NCBI GenBank assembly: GCA_002299785.1
Contig: DBNL01000016.1
Location: 1-33,334 of the forward strand
Direction: 5' to 3'
Origin: Verrucomicrobia bacterium UBA673
Lineage (GTDB): Bacteria; Verrucomicrobiota; Verrucomicrobiia; Limisphaerales; UBA1096
DNA: 33,334 nucleotides
In this document: positions 1 to 7,784 of the stretch, one piece after another
Numbering within the stretch: position 1 is the first letter of the stretch
Layout: the number at the start of each line of letters is the position of its first letter
Made by a program: the position numbers and the translations under genes
Notes under the pieces: model-generated
What the model was told of the DNA's origin: nothing
The model's input: only the letters and a program-made list of their open reading frames with translations
The model's database searches: none

Positions 1-1413
1 CAGCACCAGCGGGTTTGGCGCGTGAGCGTAAAAGTAACCGGCGAACAACGATGGTACTGCGAGCACGAGCAGCGGCACGGTCATCACGGCTGAACTCTCC
101 TTCGCTTGCTCGGCGTGTACCGAGCGTGGCTCACCCATGAACGCGACGACAAACAGCCGTGTCATGTAAAACGTCGTCAGCAACGCGACGAACACGGCGA
201 CCAAAAACAGCAGAATATTATTCTCCAGCGCGACATCGAGGATAGCTTCCTTACTGAAAAAACCGCTGAAGAGTGGCACGCCACAGAGCGCCATCGTGCC
301 AATCAAAAACGTCCAGTATGTCTTCGGCATCCGCGCTCGCAGGCCTCCCATTTTCCAGATGTCCTGCTCGTGATTAAGCCCCATGATTACCGAGCCAGCC
401 CCGAGGAACAGCAGCGCCTTGAAGGAGGCGTGCGTCGTCAGGTGAAACATCGCCGCGTCGGGCGAACCAAGCCCAACCGACATCACCATATAGCCCAGTT
501 GTGAGAGTGTCGAGTAGGCCAGGATGCGCTTGATATCGTCCTGCTGTACCGCCATCAGCGCGGCCAGCAGAGAGGTCAGGCCGCCGATCCACGCGATTGC
601 CTCCATCGCCCACGTGCCTTCGATCAGGAAAAACAGGCGGCAAAGCATATACACACCGGCGGCCACCATCGTCGCGGCGTGAATGAGTGCGCTGACAGGC
701 GTCGGGCCTTCCATCGCGTCCGGCAGCCATACGTGAAGAGGGGCTTGGGCCGACTTTCCCATCGCTCCGCAGAAAATCAGGAACCCGGCCAAACCGGTGA
801 TGGCCGCAGTTCCAGTCACGAGTTTGCTCTCGATGTCGTCGAAATTGATAGAACCCATCGCGGTCCAGACCATCAGGATGCCAATCAGAAAACCGAAATC
901 GCCTATACGGTTGGTGAGGAAGGCTTTTTTGGCGGCATCGGCCGCGCTGGGTTTTTCGAACCAAAATCCGATCAACAAATAACTCGAGACACCAACCAAT
1001 TCCCAGAAGATGAACATCATCACGAAGTTGTCGGCCAGCACTATGCCGAGCATCGAGAAAATGAAGAGGCTGAGGAAGGCGAAGTAGCGAGAGAAATCCC
1101 GATCCTCCTTCATGTAACCCAGCGAGAAAAAATGGATCACTCCCCCGACACCGGTAACGACACACAACATCAACTTGCTAAGCTTGTCGATTTGCAAGCC
1201 GATGTCGATTTGCAGTCCATCGATCGCGAGCCAAATAATGCTCGGATGCAGTTCGCCGCCGACAGCAATCAGCAGCAACGTCAGCAAAAATGAACCGACG
1301 ACCGCTCCGATTGAGATCGCCGCGCTGGCAATGCGCGAGCGGAACACGCCCAAGCCGATGAGCACCGCCGAGAGCAGCGGGAGCAACAAAACCAGCCATG
1401 CAGCGATATTCAT
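1..1413 (-). CDS. nuoL: NADH-quinone oxidoreductase subunit L (NuoL), operon 1, 3' end outside window
   Basis: Distal antiporter-like, proton-pumping subunit of complex I in the cytoplasmic membrane. The first 471 codons read open from ATG (1411-1413) to the window edge, so the last third, including the lateral amphipathic helix, is missing. Visible signatures are GYMKEDRDFSRYFAFLSLF near residue 100, FWELVGVSSYLLIGFW with the TM5 glutamate E138, and GKSAQAPLHVWLPDAMEGPT with the TM7 lysine K220, followed by SALIHAATMVAAGV and the DIKRILAYSTLSQLGY segment. All match the NuoL family rather than NuoM or NuoN. The gene starts 3 bases after the nuoK stop, as the last visible gene of the minus-strand operon; nuoM and nuoN are expected beyond position 1. 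No frameshift was seen. Confidence 0.96.
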   Translation of the reverse strand, partial: MNIAAWLVLLLPLLSAVLIGLGVFRSRIASAAISIGAVVGSFLLTLLLIAVGGELHPSIIWLAIDGLQIDIGLQIDKLSKLMLCVVTGVGGVIHFFSLGYMKEDRDFSRYFAFLSLFIFSMLGIVLADNFVMMFIFWELVGVSSYLLIGFWFEKPSAADAAKKAFLTNRIGDFGFLIGILMVWTAMGSINFDDIESKLVTGTAAITGLAGFLIFCGAMGKSAQAPLHVWLPDAMEGPTPVSALIHAATMVAAGVYMLCRLFFLIEGTWAMEAIAWIGGLTSLLAALMAVQQDDIKRILAYSTLSQLGYMVMSVGLGSPDAAMFHLTTHASFKALLFLGAGSVIMGLNHEQDIWKMGGLRARMPKTYWTFLIGTMALCGVPLFSGFFSKEAILDVALENNILLFLVAVFVALLTTFYMTRLFVVAFMGEPRSVHAEQAKESSAVMTVPLLVLAVPSLFAGYFYAHAPNPLVL

Positions 1414-1416
1414 CGT

Positions 1417-1722
1417 TTAGAGTTTCATCGTGGCCAAGTCTTCCACGTCGGCGGTTTGGCGTTTCCGATACAGCGCGACGATCAAGGCCAATCCAACGGA
1501 CACTTCCGCTGCGGCGACTGTGATGATGAAAAACACCATCACCTGCCCGTCGAGATTCCCATTGAAACGCGACATAGCCACGAGCGCCACGTTCGCCGCA
1601 TTGAGCATCAACTCGAGCGACATGTAGATGATTAGAAGGTTGCGCCTCACGATCACCCCCAGCAAACCGATCGCAAACAGCGCCCCGCTCACCAGCAGGT
1701 ATTGGCTCAAGGTCGGTTCCAT
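1417..1722 (-). CDS. nuoK: NADH-quinone oxidoreductase subunit K (NuoK), operon 1
   Basis: Small MrpC-like membrane subunit of complex I, 101 aa, the usual family length, with three hydrophobic segments. The two buried glutamates that form part of the proton path are visible in SLELMLNAAN (about residue 37) and AAAEVSVGLAL (about residue 73). The ATG (1720-1722) shares one base with the nuoJ stop (TAATG arrangement), which indicates translational coupling. A paralogue sits at 28588-28896 in the second operon. Identification is firm from motif, size and order. Confidence 0.96.
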   Translation of the reverse strand: MEPTLSQYLLVSGALFAIGLLGVIVRRNLLIIYMSLELMLNAANVALVAMSRFNGNLDGQVMVFFIITVAAAEVSVGLALIVALYRKRQTADVEDLATMKL

Positions 1723-2273
1723 TATCGAGGCTCCTTTCTGCTCAACAAAATCACGCCAACCATCGCCACCAGCAGCAGGATAGAGACCATCTCGAACGGC
1801 AGGATGAATCCGTTGTCCTTACTGAACAGCGCTTGGCCAAGCGCCCTCGTGCTGCCGACTAACTTGGTCGGATTTACCTCTGCTTGGGCAGTATTCGCTG
1901 CTACTTCGTGTTGCTGAGGTACCTCACCATACGTCGACTCTAGCGAACTTTTGTAAACCAAAAACAGCGCGCCGACGGCAATGATTCCCATCGTAAGGCT
2001 TATGAGATTTAGTTTGCGGCGCGCGGCCTCCCGGAGATCCAGCAGCATGATCACGAACAGGAATAAAACCATCACGGCCCCGGCGTAAACGAGGATCTGC
2101 ACCGCCGCGAGAAAGTACGCGCCGAGTAGTACGAACAACCCAGAGATCGAGATCATCGTCGTCACGAGGAACATCGCACTCGTCACCGGGTTCCGACTGA
2201 ACGGATTAGCCGCTACCATCAACGCACTCAGCAAAGTCAGGCCGGCGAAAATATTGAACAGCGTTCCTTCCAT
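1722..2273 (-). CDS. nuoJ: NADH-quinone oxidoreductase subunit J (NuoJ), operon 1
   Basis: Membrane subunit of complex I, 183 aa. About five hydrophobic segments are visible. The segment LAAVQILVYAGAVMVLFLFV (residues about 54-73) is the NuoJ signature with the pi-bulge region thought to gate coupling. A hydrophilic loop of about 45 residues (KSSLESTYGEVPQQHEVA onward, rich in Q, E and A) precedes the last membrane helix and is probably periplasmic. The gene starts 15 bases after nuoI and overlaps nuoK by one base. Confidence 0.95.
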   Translation of the reverse strand: MEGTLFNIFAGLTLLSALMVAANPFSRNPVTSAMFLVTTMISISGLFVLLGAYFLAAVQILVYAGAVMVLFLFVIMLLDLREAARRKLNLISLTMGIIAVGALFLVYKSSLESTYGEVPQQHEVAANTAQAEVNPTKLVGSTRALGQALFSKDNGFILPFEMVSILLLVAMVGVILLSRKEPR

Positions 2274-2288
2274 GCCAAAATCAGCTCA

Positions 2289-2903
2289 TCAGTGAAACTT
2301 CGGTTGCTCCCTTGCTTCACGCGTTTTGGTTTCCCATTTTTTGATGCCATCGCTCACCCCATCCTGCACGTGGTGATCGTAGGCTCGCTTGTCCGCGCCG
2401 CCCAGCGCGAGCAACTTTTTCATATCGTAAACCAATTCCTCGCGACTCTCACCGGTGATGGCATTATCCTTCAACAGATAAATCGCCTCCTCCGGGCAAA
2501 CTTCCTGACAGTAACCACAATAGATGCAACGGAGCATATCGATCTCGAATTCCTTCGGCATCTTCTCCGCGCCCTCGCGATCGACCACGCCGCTGTCTCC
2601 CGGTGGCGTGATACGAATGGCTCTGGGAGGACAGACAAACTCACACAATTGGCACGAAACGCACTTGGTTTTATCGTCCACATCCTTCACCAAATACGGG
2701 GCACCGCGGTAACCGGTGGGTACATCCCATTTTTCCTCCGGATACTGCATCGTGGTCTTGGCGCTGTAATTCTTCTGCTTGTCGCCGTAAACCTCCGAGC
2801 GTTTCCATGAAAAGAAATGACGTAGCGTGACCTTGAAACCGTTAAGCAGAGTCGGCAAATACAGCCGCTCCCACCAGGTCAACTCTGTGCGATCCACTTT
2901 CAT
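2289..2903 (-). CDS. nuoI: NADH-quinone oxidoreductase subunit I (NuoI), operon 1
   Basis: Peripheral-arm ferredoxin-like subunit carrying clusters N6a and N6b, which pass electrons to NuoB. The protein is 204 aa. Two 4Fe-4S motifs are complete: CVSCQLCEFVCP (Cys 81, 84, 87, 91) and CIYCGYCQEVCP (Cys 126, 129, 132, 136). The N-terminus LPTLLNGFKVTLRHFFSWK is the usual amphipathic membrane-contact region. The C-terminal 60 residues are charged (GGADKRAYDHHVQDGVSDG onward), without the Ala/Lys repeat tail of the second operon's NuoI. It lies 10 bases downstream of nuoH and precedes nuoJ, the canonical H-I-J order. Confidence 0.96.
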   Translation of the reverse strand: MKVDRTELTWWERLYLPTLLNGFKVTLRHFFSWKRSEVYGDKQKNYSAKTTMQYPEEKWDVPTGYRGAPYLVKDVDDKTKCVSCQLCEFVCPPRAIRITPPGDSGVVDREGAEKMPKEFEIDMLRCIYCGYCQEVCPEEAIYLLKDNAITGESREELVYDMKKLLALGGADKRAYDHHVQDGVSDGIKKWETKTREAREQPKFH

Positions 2904-2913
2904 TTTTTCGTCC

Positions 2914-4053
2914 TCAACTGTGCAGCACCCAGAGCACGATTGCCGTAAAGATAATGTTGGCCAAGCTCAAAGGCAGGAACCGTTTCCAACCTATGTTCAT
3001 AAGTTGATCGTAGCGGAATCGAGGCAACATCCAGCGAATCCAAATCATCAAAACAAGAAACATCGCGATCTTCGCGATGAACACGCCAATATGCACCAAC
3101 CCTTGGCCTAGCGACTGAGCAGGTGTGTTGAAAAATTCGCCGAAAGGCAGCGTCCAGCCACCGCAAAACAACACAACCATTAGCGCTGATCCGGCGATCA
3201 TCGCCGCGTATTCCCCCATGAAAAAAAGCGCAAAACTCATGGAGCTATACTCGGTATTGTAACCTGCTACCAGCTCCGTTTCCGACTCCGGCAAGTCGAA
3301 TGGCAAACGGTTGGTCTCCGCAAAAATCGCGATCAGAAAAATTGCAAACGCAATCGGTTGCTTAAACATCAGCCAATCTAAAATACTCTCGTGCTGATAG
3401 GCGATCACGTTAGAGAGGTTCAGCAACCCAGTGTCTTTTATGTATTTCGACCACGCCGTGGATTTATCTATCAGTTCAGCCTGCCAAGCAGGATCGGCCG
3501 CCAGCATGAACACGGGTACGACCGCCAAGCCCATCGCTATTTCGTAGGAAATCATTTGCGCCGTCGAGCGGATGCCGCCGAGGAACGGATACTTCGAGTT
3601 CGAGGCATAGCCAGCTAGCACAACGCCATACACTCCCAACGACACGATGCCGAAAGTAAACAGGATGCCGACATCAAGATCAGCGATGACCATCTTCTGT
3701 GCCCCTAGCATCGAGCCGAACGGCAACACAGCAAGCACCACGAACGACGGCACCATCGCAACCGCTGGGGCCATCCAATAAAATACTTTCCGCACATGAG
3801 CTGGCGTGAAGTCCTCTTTTACCAGAGCCTTCAGCCCATCGGCCAGCGGTTGGCCAAGACCAAGCAACTTGATGCTTGTGAACGGGATGCCAACGCGGTT
3901 TGGCCCAATACGATCCTGAATCCAAGCCGAGATGCGGCGTTCGGCAACGACCGAGTAGGCGACCATCGGCATCACCACGGCGAACACCGCAATCACCTTA
4001 AGCAGCGTCAGCACCCACGGCTCGGCAAACAGTCCTGTGATCAAGGCAGGCAT
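2914..4053 (-). CDS. nuoH: NADH-quinone oxidoreductase subunit H (NuoH), operon 1
   Basis: Membrane subunit forming most of the quinone-binding channel at the junction of the two arms. The protein is 379 aa with about eight or nine hydrophobic segments. Family motifs are IQDRIGPNRVGI, LGLGQPLADGLKALVKED, AQMISYEIAMGLAV and the acidic cytoplasmic loop AETNRLPFDLPESETELVAG, followed by EYSSMSFALFFMGEY. A soluble insert of about 40 residues (ADPAWQAELIDKSTAWSKYI onward) lies between helices in mid-protein. The ATG shares one base with the nuoG stop. Confidence 0.96.
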   Translation of the reverse strand: MPALITGLFAEPWVLTLLKVIAVFAVVMPMVAYSVVAERRISAWIQDRIGPNRVGIPFTSIKLLGLGQPLADGLKALVKEDFTPAHVRKVFYWMAPAVAMVPSFVVLAVLPFGSMLGAQKMVIADLDVGILFTFGIVSLGVYGVVLAGYASNSKYPFLGGIRSTAQMISYEIAMGLAVVPVFMLAADPAWQAELIDKSTAWSKYIKDTGLLNLSNVIAYQHESILDWLMFKQPIAFAIFLIAIFAETNRLPFDLPESETELVAGYNTEYSSMSFALFFMGEYAAMIAGSALMVVLFCGGWTLPFGEFFNTPAQSLGQGLVHIGVFIAKIAMFLVLMIWIRWMLPRFRYDQLMNIGWKRFLPLSLANIIFTAIVLWVLHS

Positions 4054-5753
4054 TACAATTTCACGTCCGCGCCTTTATCCCCGAGACTGGCCCACGTCAG
4101 GCCAGCGGCCTTGAACGCCTTCACCTCGCCCGCCATTTGGTTAAACAACCCCTCGATACTGTTAAAGCCGTCAAGGCCGGTAACGGCGTGCACAAGCTCG
4201 TGCAGCACTTCCCACTCCGGCATCGCGTCACCGGGCGCCTCGAAGGCTTTTGTGAATTTCTGCACGCGCCCTTTCACGTTGGTGAAAGTCCCGCGTTTCT
4301 CGGCATGCGCGCAGCCCGGTAGCAGATAGTTGGCTTTTTTTGTCGTCGCGTTGGGCAGAATATCGCTGACGATCAGCAACTTCAACGTGCCAAGCAGCGT
4401 GGCGTCGATGCCGTGCTGCGTGACGTCCTCACCGAAAACAATCAGCGTCGTAATTTTGCCGGACGCGATCCCCTTGGCGATGGCTGCAAGCCTCGAGCCG
4501 ACACGCTTGGTCGTGATTCCGGTCAACTGCGCGCCGGTGGTGTTCGGGTTGCGATCCCCGGCGACGAGTAAATGATCGGCCTCACCCTTGCGCGGTACGG
4601 CGTCGGTCAACGCCTTGTAGCGCTTGGCCAATTTCTTCAGCAGAAAAAGTTCTTCGTTGGTTTGCCGCGCCGACGTGACGACCGCGACCGAGCCTTCGGC
4701 GGCATTGGCCAAGTGTCCAGAAATCTCCTGCAATGCGCTTGGCCAAGTGATGTCGCCCTTTGGCCCGCGCAACTTCGTCAAGCGATCTTCACGGCCGATC
4801 CACTTGTAGTCGAGCCGACCGGCGTCGCACATCCAGTCGCTGTTCACAGCGTTGTTTCGGCGCGGCTCGTAGCGGTACATCTTGTTTTCGCGCGAGCCGA
4901 TGACCGTGTTGCAACCGGTGCCGCAGCCAGTGCATAGGCTCTTGGTTTCTTTGAGGAACCAGACGCGCATCTGGAAGCGAAAGTCGTCCGACGTCAACGC
5001 GCCGACCGGGCAGATATCGACGGTGTTAAGTGTGTAGTTATTGTCGAATGGCTGGCCGGGATAAGTCGAGATCGCGTTGTAGCTGCCTCGGTTCACGATG
5101 CCCAAAGCGTCGTCGCCGGCGACATCGGCAGTGAAGCGGATACAACGGGTACACATCACGCAGCGCTCGGCGTCAAGCGTGATTCGCGGACCAAGATCGA
5201 CCGCCTTGGGCTTGTGCACCTTCACCTCGGCGAACCGGCTCTCTGGTTGGCCATGCTCGACCGAGTATTCTTGCAGCTTGCACTCGCCGGCTTGATCGCA
5301 AATCGAGCAATCGAGTGGGTGGTTGATCAGCAGCGACTCGAGCACCGCCTCGCGCATCTCGCGGGTTTCCGGGCTGCTGGCGTAAATCTCCATTCCGGGA
5401 ATGATGCCAGTCGCGCAACCGATGACACCGCGCGGTGTCCCCGGCTCGTACGGGAGTTGCATAGGAAAAACTTTCGGCGTGCCGTCCTCGCTCATCGGAG
5501 GCTTGCCATCGGGGCCGGGGCGTCCCGGCATGGCGACATGCACGAGGCACATCCGGCAGTTACCGGCTACTGGCAGCTTAGGGTGATAACAGTAATGCGG
5601 AATCTCGATGCCGGCGTGCTTGCAGGCCTGCAGGACGGTGGTCGGCTCCGGGTTTCCCTGCCAGTTCGGCGTGGTGCGCGGCACCTCAACAGCGCGACCG
5701 TCCACCTTCACCGTGACGGTTTCAACTGCCGGTTCTGTCTGCATGGTTGCCAT
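4053..5753 (-). CDS. nuoG: NADH-quinone oxidoreductase subunit G (NuoG), operon 1
   Basis: Iron-sulfur subunit that relays electrons from NuoF toward NuoI. The protein is 566 aa, clearly shorter than E. coli NuoG (about 900), so the C-terminal molybdopterin-like fold is abbreviated. Ligands are visible for four clusters: a plant-type 2Fe-2S with Cys 55, 66, 69 and 113; the His-Cys cluster N5 with H145, C149, C152 and C158; N4 with C198, C201, C204 and C248; and a CxxCxxxC set (C274, 277, 281 with C309) matching the off-pathway N7 site that only some bacteria retain. About 25 extra residues (PGRPGPDGKPPMSEDG onward) widen the 2Fe-2S loop. The ATG is 2 bases after the nuoF stop. Confidence 0.95.
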   Translation of the reverse strand: MATMQTEPAVETVTVKVDGRAVEVPRTTPNWQGNPEPTTVLQACKHAGIEIPHYCYHPKLPVAGNCRMCLVHVAMPGRPGPDGKPPMSEDGTPKVFPMQLPYEPGTPRGVIGCATGIIPGMEIYASSPETREMREAVLESLLINHPLDCSICDQAGECKLQEYSVEHGQPESRFAEVKVHKPKAVDLGPRITLDAERCVMCTRCIRFTADVAGDDALGIVNRGSYNAISTYPGQPFDNNYTLNTVDICPVGALTSDDFRFQMRVWFLKETKSLCTGCGTGCNTVIGSRENKMYRYEPRRNNAVNSDWMCDAGRLDYKWIGREDRLTKLRGPKGDITWPSALQEISGHLANAAEGSVAVVTSARQTNEELFLLKKLAKRYKALTDAVPRKGEADHLLVAGDRNPNTTGAQLTGITTKRVGSRLAAIAKGIASGKITTLIVFGEDVTQHGIDATLLGTLKLLIVSDILPNATTKKANYLLPGCAHAEKRGTFTNVKGRVQKFTKAFEAPGDAMPEWEVLHELVHAVTGLDGFNSIEGLFNQMAGEVKAFKAAGLTWASLGDKGADVKL

Positions 5754-5755
5754 CG

Positions 5756-7159
5756 CTATTTCGTTGCGCCCTCCCCCTTGCTATTGGCCAAGCGAGCTTC
5801 GTCCTCGGCGCCACGTTTCTCGAAATCATCGCGAAACTTGTCCACAAAACTCAGCACCGGCCAAGCGCACGCTTCGCCGAACGCGCAAATGGTGCGACCC
5901 TGTATATTCTGCGCGATGTGCTTTAAATAATCGGCATCGCCCTTGCGAGCCTCGCCGCTGCGCATGCGCTTGAGCGCTTTGGCCATCCACAGCGAACCTT
6001 CGCGGCACGGGGTGCATTGGCCGCAACTCTCGTGCGCGTAAAAATCAGAGAGGTTGCCGAGTGCCTCAACGATGTCCACCGAGTCATCCAGCACAATGAT
6101 GGCGCTCGAGCCGGACATCGAGCCGCATTTCATCAGTGTGTCGAAGTCATACGGGATGTCGAGGAGGTCGAGTTTTTGTTCAACGACCGCACCCCTCTTG
6201 TCCTTGCTCTTGATTTCAAACTTCTCACCCGCGCAAAACACTTTCGACGATGAGCCGCCGGGGATGATAGCCCGAAGTTTGCGGCCATCGCGCAGTCCTT
6301 GACCAAAGTTTTCGTGAAAGATCAATTCGCCGAGAGTGGCCTTGCCTACCTCGATTTCGTAGTAGCCAGGGCGATTGACGTTGCCGCTCAAGCTGACGAT
6401 GCGCGTGCCAGTGTTGCCGGCCGTGCCCAATGCGGCGTAGGCGTCAGCACCGATTTCCATCACGTTGCGGACGTTGCAAAGTGTCTCAACGTTGTTGACG
6501 ATGGTCGGACACATGTACAGGCCCAGCACGGCCGGGAAGTACGGTGGCTTGATGCGCGGATATGGCCGCTTGCCCTCGAGCGACTCGATTAGGCCTGTTT
6601 CCTCTCCGCAAATATACGCGCCCGCGCCGCGGTGCACGTGGATTTCAAGATTGTATTTCGTGCCGCAAATGCCGGTTCCGAGGAAGCCCTTGGCCTTGGC
6701 CTCTTCGATAGCTCGGTTGAGGATTTTTGCGCCCTCCGGAAATTCGCCACGAATGTAAATGTAGGCAAGCTTCACGTCGTTGGCATAGCACGACAGGATC
6801 ATACCCTCGATCAGCTGGTGCGGATCCTTGTGAATGATCTGTCGATCCTTGAACGTGCCTGGCTCGGATTCGTCGGCGTTGCAGATGAGATAAACCGGCT
6901 TGCCAGAATTGTGGTTAACGAAATTCCACTTCATGCCGCACGAGAACCCCGCCCCGCCCCGGCCGCGCAAACCGGAGGCAAGTACTTCCTTGCGAATGGC
7001 TTCTTGCGGGGTCACCACGGCGTTCCCGCGCTTCTTCGGCTTGAGCCTGAATGCCTTTTTCAGGGTCTTGTAGCCCCCGTGTTTCAGGTAACACTGGATG
7101 CCATTCGTGTAACCCGCCTCGTCGGCGTGTTTCAAAATAAGTTTGGTTTCTTTCGGCAT
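5756..7159 (-). CDS. nuoF: NADH-quinone oxidoreductase subunit F (NuoF), operon 1
   Basis: NADH-binding flavoprotein and electron entry point of complex I, 467 aa. It shows the glycine-rich FMN/NADH loop GLRGRGGAGFSCGMKW (64-79), CNADESEPGTFKDR (93-106), IRGEFPEGA, and GAYICGEETGLIESLEGKRP (180-199). The N3 4Fe-4S motif ESCGQCTPCREG has Cys 379, 382 and 385, with the fourth ligand in TICAFGEAC (C425). The N-terminal 50 residues are basic and not well conserved. Unlike the rest of the operon, it is separated from the upstream gene nuoE by 136 bases, which hold a tRNA on the opposite strand. No obvious minus-strand promoter was found in that gap. Confidence 0.96.
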   Translation of the reverse strand: MPKETKLILKHADEAGYTNGIQCYLKHGGYKTLKKAFRLKPKKRGNAVVTPQEAIRKEVLASGLRGRGGAGFSCGMKWNFVNHNSGKPVYLICNADESEPGTFKDRQIIHKDPHQLIEGMILSCYANDVKLAYIYIRGEFPEGAKILNRAIEEAKAKGFLGTGICGTKYNLEIHVHRGAGAYICGEETGLIESLEGKRPYPRIKPPYFPAVLGLYMCPTIVNNVETLCNVRNVMEIGADAYAALGTAGNTGTRIVSLSGNVNRPGYYEIEVGKATLGELIFHENFGQGLRDGRKLRAIIPGGSSSKVFCAGEKFEIKSKDKRGAVVEQKLDLLDIPYDFDTLMKCGSMSGSSAIIVLDDSVDIVEALGNLSDFYAHESCGQCTPCREGSLWMAKALKRMRSGEARKGDADYLKHIAQNIQGRTICAFGEACAWPVLSFVDKFRDDFEKRGAEDEARLANSKGEGATK

Positions 7160-7174
7160 TCAGTAATTCGAGCC

Positions 7175-7204
7175 TTGACTCATAGGGCTCATTTTCAATA
7201 TGTA
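7175..7204 (+). promoter_or_regulatory. Promoter for tRNA-Gln
   Basis: TTGACT (7175-7180), an 18-base spacer and TATGTA (7199-7204) form a good sigma70-type promoter. The expected start is near 7211, 8 bases before the tRNA. The segment between the -10 and the start is GC-rich (ccccgcgcg), as often seen in stable-RNA promoters under stringent control. That regulatory point is inference. Confidence 0.6.
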
Positions 7205-7218
7205 TCCCCGCGCGACGA

Positions 7219-7292
7219 TGCCGAATGGTGTAACGGTAGCACAACGGTCTCTGACACCGTTTGTCTAGGTTCGAATCCTAGTTCGGCAACCA
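7219..7292 (+). tRNA. tRNA-Gln (anticodon CUG)
   Basis: The cloverleaf can be folded by eye. The acceptor stem is TGCCGAA (7219-7225) with TTCGGCA (7282-7288). The D arm is GTG/CAC. The anticodon stem is ACGGT/ACCGT around loop CTCTGAC, giving anticodon CTG, which reads CAG. The T stem is CTAGG/CCTAG around TTCGAAT, and the discriminator base is A (7289). The 3' CCA is encoded (7290-7292). The gene lies on the plus strand inside the minus-strand nuo operon, with its 3' end 3 bases from the nuoE stop. Confidence 0.95.
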
Positions 7293-7295
7293 TCT

Positions 7296-7784
7296 TCATT
7301 CTTCGTATTTTTCCAGGATCTCATCCGCGCCGTCGTTCGTGACGCTCTCGTAAAAGTCATCGTTGCACATCATCACAGGCCCGGTGCCGCAACTGGCCAG
7401 GCACTCGGCGTACTCGACACCGTATTTTCCGTCTTTCGTCCGCTGCAAGCCGGGCGCACCAGCATCCAGGCCAAGCCTCTCGCAAATATGCCTATGCAGC
7501 CTGCCGCTCCCGGCCAGGGCACAGCTCAACGTGCGGCAAACCCTCACCACGGTTTTCCCGGGGTCATGCTCACGCAGCATCGGGTAAAACGTCACCAACT
7601 CGTGAATGTTGATCGGCTGCAAATCCAGCTTGGCCGCGGTCCATTTTTCCGCCTCGCGGGATATGTGCCCGAACTCATCCTGCAGCGCGTGGAGCACCAT
7701 CAGCGAAGCGCTGCGCTTCTCCGGATAGTTCTTAACAAGCCGGTTGATTTCCCTCTCCAGTTTTTTGGGGACTTCAAAACTCAT
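7296..7784 (-). CDS. nuoE: NADH-quinone oxidoreductase subunit E (NuoE), operon 1
   Basis: Thioredoxin-fold 2Fe-2S (N1a) subunit of the NADH module, 162 aa from the chosen ATG at 7784. Ligands fit the family pattern: C83 and C88 in VCRTLSC, and C128 and C132 in ECLASCGTGP. The N-terminal helical region (EREINRLVKNYPEKRSA) is typical. The ATG overlaps the nuoD stop as ATGA. An in-frame GTG at 7793 is a less likely start. The stop lies 3 bases from the 3' end of the convergent tRNA-Gln. Confidence 0.95.
   Translation of the reverse strand: MSFEVPKKLEREINRLVKNYPEKRSASLMVLHALQDEFGHISREAEKWTAAKLDLQPINIHELVTFYPMLREHDPGKTVVRVCRTLSCALAGSGRLHRHICERLGLDAGAPGLQRTKDGKYGVEYAECLASCGTGPVMMCNDDFYESVTNDGADEILEKYEE

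Noticed and set aside
374..1293. Long open frames of 204-263 codons over the nuoL region on both strands
   Set aside because: They are shadows of the NuoL frame, which carries all the family motifs without interruption.
7160..7295. Integration site or mobile element at the tRNA-Gln gene
   Set aside because: No integrase, no repeated tRNA 3' fragment and no foreign genes nearby; both flanking genes are intact nuo genes.
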